Of a stretch of DNA of 64,000 nucleotides, positions 56,291-64,000 are shown in pieces; position 1 is the stretch's first letter; the number at the start of each line of letters is the position of its first letter. The translations under genes were made by a program, and so were the position numbers. The notes beneath the pieces are model-generated. The model made no database searches and was not told the DNA's origin. It saw only the letters and a list, made by a program, of their open reading frames with translations. This stretch comes from Anodontia alba. Taxonomy: Eukaryota; Mollusca; Bivalvia; Lucinida; Lucinidae. The DNA lies in NCBI GenBank assembly GCA_964016985.1, contig OZ024829.1, positions 70,103,267 through 70,167,266 of the forward strand, read 5' to 3'.

Positions 56291-56640
56291 GTCTGGATGG
56301 GGTTTATTGACTACTGATGAATGGTCTCACTTTTTTAGAGACTACTGATTTTCGGCGTAAAATTTAAGTGACTACTGATTATTGTGATGTACAATGTAGA
56401 ATTTAATGATTAATCCTGAAAAATCCATAACTTACTGATTTCTGTGAAAATAACTTCATCTATTTCTGATTAAAAGGCTAAAATTTTAATGATTAGCGAT
56501 TTTTGGTACCCACTTCCATCCAGACCCTCTTATATAGACCTATATTTCTACTAACATACCGTAATAATCCTTAAATTTCGGACAACTTAAAAAAATCACT
56601 GTAATCATCTTAAAATATGAAATGTGCAGTTTTTATATAC
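56291..56640. other. No gene; degenerate 'gactactgattt' repeats
   Basis: 'gactactgattttcggcg', 'gactactgattattgtg', 'taatgattaatcctg', 'cttactgatttctgtg' and 'taatgattagcgattttt' occur about every 40-50 bp (56320-56515), a short degenerate tandem series. Confidence 0.6.
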
Positions 56641-56750
56641 ATGCAGCTGGAATGGCAGGAGCTGTCTGTTCTGGGTCTCCACAGCTTGCTCAGACCTAAT
56701 TGTCCGAAAACTAAGGTTCATTAAGGTACATTTTATAGTATTTCTACTAA
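56641..56750 (+). repeat. Dispersed satellite-family unit
   Basis: 'gtctgttctgggtctccacagcttgctcagacctaattgtccgaaaactaaggttcattaaggtacattttatagtatttctac' is a diverged unit. It ends about 25 bp before the acceptor of the recombinase exon. Confidence 0.65.
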
Positions 56751-56776
56751 CATACTAAAATTAACACTTTTTACAG

Positions 56777-57990
56777 CCTTGCAACAGAAACGAAATTTGA
56801 CGATAGACCTGGCCACAGTACAAGCTTCAGACCTGGCTGCTAAACTCAGAAAGTTCTATGCAGAAGTGCGATCAAAAGCGGGAAGAATGCTTACCCCAAA
56901 TAGCCTGCGGGGGTTAAGAGCAGCTCTCCACAGACTAATCACAAACCCCCCATATAGTCGTCAAATAAATATCTTAACAGACAAAGTATTCCTCCAAACT
57001 AATAAATTGTTTGAAGCAATGTGCAAAAATTATGTCCAGCAACAAAATCCAAGGCAAAAGCACTACCCATCAATTGAAAAAATCGATCTGCTTACTGCCT
57101 ATCTCCATAATTACAAGTCGCCGCCAGAAAATTTGCTTCATAGCTTTTGGTTTTTATTAAGTTATAATTTTGCTAGGCGAGGTAGGGAGGGGTGGAGAGA
57201 TATAAATAGAAATACCTTCATCATTAAAGTTGATGATGAGAGGCAGGAATATCTAAGTATGGATCACACAGAGAATAACAAAAAATGGCAAGGTGGTTCT
57301 TCAAGTAAAGAATGGGATTACAGCGATGTCAGGGCTTATGGTTTGAGTTTAGAGAATGGTCATATTAATATTGTAGAAGTATATAGGTATTATGTTGCAA
57401 AGCTACACCCTGAATGTTCAGCCCTGTTCCAAAAACCCAAGTACAAGAAATGGGGTCTTACTTGGTTTGATAACATACCCTTTGGTGTAATTAAACTGGT
57501 GAGATAATGAAAAGAATTTCTGAATGTGCTGCATTGTCAAAAGTCTACACCAATCATTCTGTTCGTGCAACAGCAATTACTATTCTGTATCAAGGTGGTG
57601 TAGACACTAAACAGATTTGCAAGGTCACAAAGCATAAGTCTGAAGAATCCCTCAAACATTGATGGACAGTCTTCTGCTCAGAAAAGGCAATGTTCAAAGG
57701 TGTTATCATCAGCTTTTTCCACAGCCCCACTATCAGCTTCCACTTCAACACCACCAGTTACTACAGCAGTGATAAATTCACAAACACAGTCCAACAGCAA
57801 CATTGTCACCACAGCAAATCCTTTTGGTCCAACCTCAAACACTCAGATTTTTTCCAGTAGCAAGAATTTAAGCTTTCCTCTCATGCATCCTCAAAGCTTT
57901 AACTTCAATGTAACCGGCGGCACCTGCCATTTCCATTTCCACTATAATAATCAACAGTCATCTGCCTCTACTGATTCAAATCTGCAATAA
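56777..57990 (+). pseudogene. Crypton-derived tyrosine recombinase, KIAA1958-like
   Basis: An acceptor-like 'aacactttttacag' ends at 56776. There is no ATG at the frame start, as expected for an internal exon. The frame encodes a DUF3504-type tyrosine recombinase: 'LRKFYAEVRSKAG' and 'TPNSLRGLRAALHR' (about residues 23-52, core-binding side), 'INILTDKVF' (64-71), 'FARRGREGW' (131-139, catalytic Arg region), 'VDDERQEYL', 'YVAKLHPECSALFQKPK' and 'WFDNIPFGV'. A one-base loss near 57499 shifts the frame; the next frame has 'NHSVRATAITILYQGG' (His-x-x-Arg) and 'TKHKSEESLKH'. A one-base gain at 57661 puts TGA where the nucleophilic Tyr should be. Downstream the original-style frame resumes ('AQKRQCSKVLSSAFST') with a Ser/Thr-rich tail and 'FNFNVTGGT'. 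AATAAA overlaps the stop (57986-57991). Crypton-type enzymes cut and join DNA through that Tyr; vertebrate relatives are domesticated. The locus is a recent pseudogene or carries sequence errors. Confidence 0.8.
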
Positions 57991-58222
57991 AAATGCCTGT
58001 GTTAAGGCGAAATATCATAGTTTGAAACAATTTTACAATTTCTAAAGGGAGATAAACTTCTTCAAATACACCATCTAGTACCACTAGAAGCACAATAAAC
58101 GTCATTGTGCGAAACGGAAAGTCCATCCCAAAAAACTTATAAAAATTTTTTTTTATGTTTTGTATCGCAATTAACTTTTGGATGTGGACTTAAAATTTTG
58201 CACAGTAGATTAAATTTTTTTT

Positions 58223-58256
58223 TGGGGTGGGGGTGGGGGGGGGGGGGTGGGGGGTT
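58223..58256 (+). other. G-run with G-quadruplex potential
   Basis: Runs of 4, 5, 13 and 6 G residues separated by single T residues occur within 34 bp. No gene start is adjacent; it lies about 240 bp after the recombinase stop. Confidence 0.7.
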
Positions 58257-58555
58257 CCATTTACGTGAGACGTAGGGTTTTCAACTTAAATATAACGAAA
58301 TAGAGTTCCGCTGAGTTTTCATGAAATAAGGACAACATATTTAGTTGCATATAGGAAGATGGACAGACTTTTGTTTAATGTAAACAATGATAATTTGTCA
58401 TTTATAAGATACAAATCGAAATGCTGTGATACAAAATTTGAATGCTGTTATAGTTACAATTTATGGCATTATCCATGTAAATTCTGTGATAATTATTTCT
58501 GTGATAAATAAAAATGTGATAAGTGGACATGCTCAAAATTCTGCCGGTGATGACA
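58257..58555. other. No gene seen
   Basis: AT-rich sequence with repeated 'ctgtgat' phrases (58425-58525). Confidence 0.45.
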
Positions 58556-58830
58556 GACATACAGGCACATGCAAACAATGTTGACCCAGATCACACTGCC
58601 TATGAAGGGACCCTCTGATTTTGGACTACACTGTTTGTCACCCCTTTATTTTCTTATGGACAATTTGACGTAAACCTATATACAGGGGAAAACATTTTTT
58701 TTCTTTTTAAACTTACAATGTAGTTGTTCAGGATCACAACATACCATTAGTTTTCGGGCAGACAGGCTTGAGCAAACAGCATATACACATATGAGATGCC
58801 ACATAATGCGACCTCTCATCAGGGTCTACA
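58556..58830. repeat. Three diverged satellite-family units, mixed orientation
   Basis: 'gcaaacaatgttgacccagatcacactgc' (minus form) is followed by 'gaccctctgattttggactacactgtttgtcacccc' (plus form) and 'ttgagcaaacagcatatacacatatgagatgcc...ctcatcagggtctac' (minus form). Confidence 0.65.
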
Positions 58831-59297
58831 GAGATTGGTACTTATCCATCATTTTTAGACACAGCAGGAAGTAAATTGTACTTGTTCAAATTTTAGAGGT
58901 GAGTGTCTGAACACTTAAGGTATATTATGGTATAAAATCTGACAAGACAAAATCCTTGGCCCAGTTGTTCAAAGCATTGTTATATTTTTGCTGCACAAAT
59001 GTAAGTAGTGAAAAAATAAATTTCAGCTAAAAATATCAATGTAGATCTATTTTCCATACTTCAAGATGGAAATTTTAACATCGATCTTAGCTAACAGCTT
59101 TGTTAAGTTTCGAAAAACTGGTTAAGGAAAATCCTTAAAAATTAGTGTTCAAAGTTTTGGGGATTTAACTTAAAAAGTGACATTTAACTGTTAATAATAA
59201 ATGAAATATTAACCTCACCATGCTCTTTCTGGCTTCATTATTAGGTTTTCAGAATCAGAATTTTTAAAACTTCTGATCTGTTCCAAGAAACTTATAT
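58831..59297. other. No gene seen
   Basis: AT-rich sequence up to the 5' truncation point of the LINE. Confidence 0.45.
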
Positions 59298-61419
59298 GTT
59301 CTAAAAAACTGGCGCCCTATTACACTCTTGAATGTTATCTATAAGATTGCTTCAGGCTGTATTGCGGAAAGGCTTAAATCGGTTCTTACTAAATTAATTT
59401 CTTCAGACCAAACAGGTTTCATAAGTGGCCGCTACATTGGCGCAAATACTAGATTAATTTACGATGTCATGAGATATACCGAAGACGAAAATATACCTGG
59501 AATTTTGTTGATTATCGACTTTGAAAAAGCTTTTGACTCTATTTCATGGGAATTTATAACGGAAGTTTTAGATTATTTTAATTTTTGGAAATTCATTAAA
59601 AAGGTGGATATTTGTTCTATATAATGACATTTCTTCTATGGTAATACAAAATGGATTCTTATCTGAATCATTTCCCATTAAGCGTGGTTGCAGACAAGGC
59701 GACCCACCTTCTCCTTACATCTTTTTGCTTTGTGCCGAAATACTTTCTTTACTTATCAAACAGAATGATTTACATTAAAGGCATTATTATCGGTGAGCTA
59801 GAATTAAAATTGTCCCAATACGCTGACGATACAACGATATTATTAGATGGATCTGAACAGTCCCTAGACGCTGCACTTCAAACTTTATCTATATTTGCCA
59901 AAATTAGGAAGTAAGAAATTTAGCGGAGAAACTTTTAACTATAGATTTAAATTAGATTGGAACCAAAATAGCTTTGAAATTCTTGGAATAATTTTTTCAT
60001 GCAATATGGATACAATGATCCAATTAAATTATGTCAAAAAGTTAAAACAAATTGATCGAGACCTAAGCAATGGTCCAAAAGAATTTTAACACCATTCGGT
60101 AGAATTACTGTACTAAAAACTTTAATTATATCTAAACTTAACCATCTATTTATTTCTCTTCCAAATCCTAGTGACGATTTAATAAATAATCTTCAAAAAA
60201 GATTTTTCAGTTTTGTTTGGAACACTAAAACAGATCGAATTAAAAGAGATGTTTTGACACAAGAATACAATGCAGGGGGATTGAAAATGATTAATATAAA
60301 CAATTTTGTCAGTGCTTTGAAGATTTCTTGGATAAGACGGCTGATAACAGTGGATTCTAAGTATAAGGCAATTTTTGAACTAGTATATACAAAGATAAAT
60401 AATTTATTATATAGAGGTATGGAGTTTATTAATGAACTGAAAATGAATAGAAATAATCTATTTTGGAATCACGTTCTCGAAGCTTGGATGCAGTTATATA
60501 ATTCTTCAAAGCCACAGTATTCTACAGACATTTTATCCATAAACTTATGGGATAATGCGGATATAATTATAGGAAATAAAGCTGTTTTTTTATCGTACTT
60601 GGTTCGAGAAAAAATATACTTTATAAAAGATCTGTGTGACGAAAATGGCAACTTGATGAATTATGATCAGTTTGTAAATAAATACGACCTTAGAATAAAT
60701 TTTACAGAATATTATGGGGTAAGGGCGGCTGTGAATACATACATAAGAAATAAAGACATACAGTTTCATTCGGAACCAGGATCTAATTGCTATATTCCTT
60801 TCAGTGTTAAAGAAATACTAAAAAATAAACAGGGGTGCAAAAATATGTATTTATCATTAAACAGAAAAAGTAGTATCCCTAAAAGTCAGTTGAGATGGAA
60901 TGGAATATTTGAAACTAATGAATTTAACTGGCAATTGATATATAATATTCCCGCAAAAAGCTGCAATAATACAAAACTGCACTGGTTCTACATCGGATTT
61001 TAGCTACAAACGATTACCTCTTTAAGTGCAAGATAAAAACCGAAAATTCCTGCACGTTCTGTACTGTTGTTCCAGAAAAGCTTGAATATCTGTTTTGGCA
61101 GTGTCCAATAGTAATGAATTTTTGGGATGAGGTGGAACAATGGATATCTGTAAAATGTAACTATTTGATAAATATAGATAAAGTTAAGGCTATTTTTGGT
61201 ATTTTGAACTCAAATGAATGGTTTAGACCTTTAAATTATATATTGATATTAACGAGGTTCTTTATTTATAAGTGTCGAATTCAAAATAAGCAGCCAAATA
61301 TTACCGGTTGGAAAAACGAAAAGACATTGATAATGACGAAAAAAATGATAGCAATTAAAAATAGTCGTATTGACAAGTTTATGAGAAATTGGAACAAATG
61401 GCTTAGAATATTCGAATAA
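59298..61419 (+). pseudogene. LINE ORF2 fragment: RT and zinc-binding C-terminus
   Basis: Frames in order: 'LKNWRPITLLNVIYKIASGC' (from 59298), 'SDQTGFISGRYIGANTRLIY' (about 59403-59462), 'ILLIIDFEKAFDSISWEF' (59500-59555, catalytic Asp of motif A), 'KRGCRQGDPPSPYIFLL' (about 59680-59730), 'QYADDTTILLDGS' (about 59815-59853), a stretch absent after 'SIFAKI' relative to the other copy (about 30 codons deleted near 59905), then a long frame 60254-61003, and the C-terminal frame 61114-61419 with 'KLEYLFWQCPIVMNFWDEVE' just upstream in 61078-61137. At least five frameshifts are visible, so it is older or more damaged than the 6179-8002 copy. The His of the zinc-binding H-x4-C is Tyr here (EYLFWQC against EHLFWQC). 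Confidence 0.85.
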
Positions 61420-62921
61420 ATATCAAGCTTAGACTATCTTATGCGCATAGGTATTATTATACAAATTCTTTTCTTCTCTCCCTTTGTGTTTGAATACTAT
61501 AAGCATGACTTTAGTGGGCATGGAACTTTATAGAATACATTCGTGTAAAGTTGGCTACTTTTCATGTTTGTATTAATTGTATTTTCCAGATGGAAATTAA
61601 TGATACTTTTCTTTTAGCCGCGCTGGAGAGCAGTTGTAGGTGCTTGTTAGAGCTGCCTCTGAGGAAGCTCAGGCGAGCACCTGCAGTATCTTTTCTTCAG
61701 TAATCAGGAAATTAATACGTGCCCCTGCGAGTCCCACGTTTTATACAAACTGGGATGGGCAGTGGTACACTATGCATAGAGGTATTTATGTAATGGTATT
61801 TATGTAATGGTATGCTAAATTTCAGCCTGTGTAGTTAGGGGAACTTTGTGCTAATCGGAAATAATATTTTTCTGTAATCACTTATTCAATCAATCAATCA
61901 AACAATAAAATATAAAAAGAATAACTTTGACAGCAAAATTAAAGTACAGGGGTATAATCAAGTGTTTTCTAAGCGTTATGTCTCCGTTTGTTGGTGAGAT
62001 GTTGATTAAATGATAGCTTGCGCTTCCCGCTCGTGATCTGCTCAAAATCTCAAGATATAAGTTGCTTGATAGGTGAATTGCTGTTTAAAAAACGGTCTGT
62101 TACTTACCTTTACCTTTACCTTTTATCGATAACTAACAGACTAAAGCAAACAAAAACAACAACAACAAAAAAACAACAACAACAAACAAACATTTATTTA
62201 CAGTTTTTTGAAATGAACGATTGCGTTGACATGTCCATAAAATGAGGACCCCTGTAGGCCCCACTTTATAAAGATAAAAGTCTATATAGAGAAAAGTGGG
62301 GCTTACAGGGATATAGATAAATTTTCTTATTTTTTATTTGAGCATGGATTTTTGTAACTCATTAGAACTGCCTCAGTGAGGCGGTTCTAGTGGGCCCCAA
62401 GGGTCTATGTTTGCCATGAATGAGAAAAATATCGCAATTTTTCATCTGAACAATGACGTTTTAACAGCCAGAACGGCTGGCCATATTTTGCATGGGCGTG
62501 TTAACGTAATGCGTGTATTTCACAAGTACGTACCTACCTATATGTACGAACCATGATAGTATATGATAATAAATAAATATAATAATCAAATAGATAGAAA
62601 ACTGAGTAAGAAAATATATATATACTCTTTACTGGGCATTCAGACTTCATGGAGCTAAATTATACATTATGTGGTACAACATTTTATCCTTTTCATATAA
62701 TTTTCGATGTTTATTTTATTTATTAATTCACTTATTTTGCATATACAAAGAAAAACTTACTTTAATATATATATATATATTCCGATGTAAATATTATACG
62801 ATCCGATTTAGCTGACCAAACGATATTTACGGTATGTACACAGACTTACATGAATAAACGCAGAAATTGGCGCATTCATGCAGAACTGTTATCTTCACCT
62901 GCAAAGGTGGTTGACTAAAAT

Positions 62922-63152
62922 TTATTTCCCGTGAAAACTATTTATCAATTTTTTATTAATCGCCAGTAGTATGCTGTGTGGTGAAATCATTTCTGAATCT
63001 CTATAAAAAAATGTGTAGCATATCACTCTACCTTTTTCTTTTCCTCTCCATGACACTCTGTTAGCTTTGTCGAGGCAACGGGGGGATAAAATGTGCATCT
63101 CGCCAGGGCGACGTCGCATTCTTGTCTGATGGTTGTAGAATGTTGTTCTCAT
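62922..63152 (-). other. Antisense 76-codon ORF in LINE 3' UTR, second copy
   Basis: Counterpart of 4422-4649, open from ATG to stop with one extra Phe codon. See that entry for the comparison; coding status is doubtful. Confidence 0.2.
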
Positions 63153-63461
63153 TGGAAGATGTGACTTGAGGGGTAGGATAGGGGAAGGGAGAACTTTTTA
63201 ACTAGTGTTTTAAACTCCTTATTTCATAGTTCGATGTTACACTGTGGGTCAGCTATTTTTTCGTGGCGAGAAATTCCCGCGTCTGATTTCCGTTTTTTTT
63301 TTTTTTTTTTTTTTTAATTTTATTGTCGCGGGAGCTTCTCGCATGCGAAAAACATTAGTTAGTTTCTGGTATTGACGTGTACTTTTAAAGGAACCCAATA
63401 TGTTTGTACATGTAATTGTCGTAAACAGAAATGAACATCAATTTATAGTATTATAAATGTA

Positions 63462-64000
63462 ACAAAATAATGGCGAAACTGTATGGGCTGGGTAGTGGGT
63501 ACCCTTACCTTTGGGCCAAGGGCTCCCTTATTAGGAAAGAGTATTTTATTAAGCAAGATACGTCATTGGGCCTACACTTTCTTTCTGGTTATTGAATTGT
63601 ATCTTGGAAGCAAACACAGCTTTTGTATAAGCAGAGATTGGAAGTCTATTTCTAATCTTTTGGAAAATGAGTTTGGCAATAATAATCTACTACTAAATTA
63701 TTCATCTCCCAGATTAATACTGATATTCTTACGCATGTATAACCACCACGATTGGGGAATGTTAGGACAACAGGCCCAATCGGGGAGGAACTACTGGTGA
63801 TATCCTTGCGCACATGGAATGAGGTGCGAGGGAAGTACAATCTTGGGGAGAGCGGTTCTGATAACTGGAGAGACAAGTTGTGTTTTCGAGTCGATCCGGT
63901 TGTGATAGATAAGTAGGGAGAGCGGTGTAGACAATGACTGTGCAATGAAGCAAGAGGCATATTCATTTATAACTGTTTAATGAATTTAAGAACTAGAATA
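63462..64000. other. Unassigned end of window
   Basis: Sequence after the LINE truncation. The plus frame 63483-63800 (105 codons) and overlapping minus frames have no motif I recognise. The region is less AT-rich than the LINE UTR and could be the edge of another element. Confidence 0.35.

Larger units (their letters stand above)
59298..63461 (+). mobile_element. L1/Tx1-like LINE, longest copy in the window
   Basis: It starts inside ORF2 at 'ctaaaaaactggcgccctat', covers the RT and C-terminus to the stop at 61417-61419, then about 2.0 kb of 3' UTR. It shares ORF and 3' UTR with 4217-7970 in inverse orientation, and 63258-63461 with 3476-3690 in direct orientation. It lacks the terminal 'tttaattgagattgtcag' plus poly(A), so it is truncated at both ends. 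A palindromic hairpin pair and the antisense frame 62922-63152 lie in the 3' UTR. Confidence 0.85.

Noticed and set aside
3476..63461. Large inverted segmental duplication (3.5-8 kb against 59.3-63.5 kb)
   Set aside because: The shared sequence is confined to a LINE and its 3' UTR. A third piece (3476-3885) lies in direct orientation, and two copies end in the same phrase plus poly(A). Independent retrotransposition explains it better.

Overview
The window is eukaryotic, AT-rich and almost entirely made of repeats. It holds no bacterial-style operon and no intact single-copy gene that I can support. The mix fits a marine invertebrate, most likely a bivalve mollusc: tRNA-derived SINE heads, L1/Tx1-, CR1- and RTE-like non-LTR elements, env-bearing gypsy relatives, degenerate short tandem satellites and a Crypton/KIAA1958-like tyrosine-recombinase gene. 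The bivalve call rests on remembered repeat families, not on a search.

Layout. 0.4-1.1 kb: seven copies of a 97-bp satellite; single copies of the same unit recur through the window. 1.6 kb: a SINE head. 3.5-8.0 kb: two 3' pieces of one L1/Tx1-like LINE family; a third, longer piece is at 59.3-63.5 kb. 8-12.7 kb: no recognisable gene. 12.7-16.2 kb: an 'AGGCAG' minisatellite split by nested insertions, including an 0.83-kb retroelement 3' end with a visible target-site duplication. 16.3-18.7 kb: a decayed RTE-like LINE with a PHD-like cysteine cluster, ending at another SINE. 20.0-20.6 kb: a foldback element with 84-bp arms. 22.6-25.2 kb: a decayed CR1/Jockey-like LINE carrying a 158-bp hairpin insertion. 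26.1-26.6 kb: a reverse-transcriptase C-terminus on the minus strand. 27.8-31.4 kb: degenerate tandem repeats.

31.5-38.6 kb is an old env-bearing gypsy-type element, with integrase and env on the minus strand and RT-RNase H on the plus strand. A younger, internally deleted LTR retrotransposon (33565-36835, proline-tRNA-type primer site) is inserted inside its integrase. 38.9-44.6 kb is a 41-bp minisatellite that switches orientation near 40.64 kb and is interrupted by a solo LTR of the same young family. 44.7-53.9 kb holds further tandem arrays and hairpins. 53.27-53.6 kb and 56.78-57.99 kb hold candidate exons, the second encoding a Crypton-like tyrosine recombinase with two frameshifts, one of them in the catalytic-tyrosine codon.

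The genes do not form a pathway. The window records successive transposition, nesting and local inversion. The least explained signals are the many near-perfect hairpins with 4-13-nt loops, the palindromic ~110-bp family, the inverted minisatellite and the Crypton-like locus. Every coding call rests on translated motifs read by eye, without a database search.
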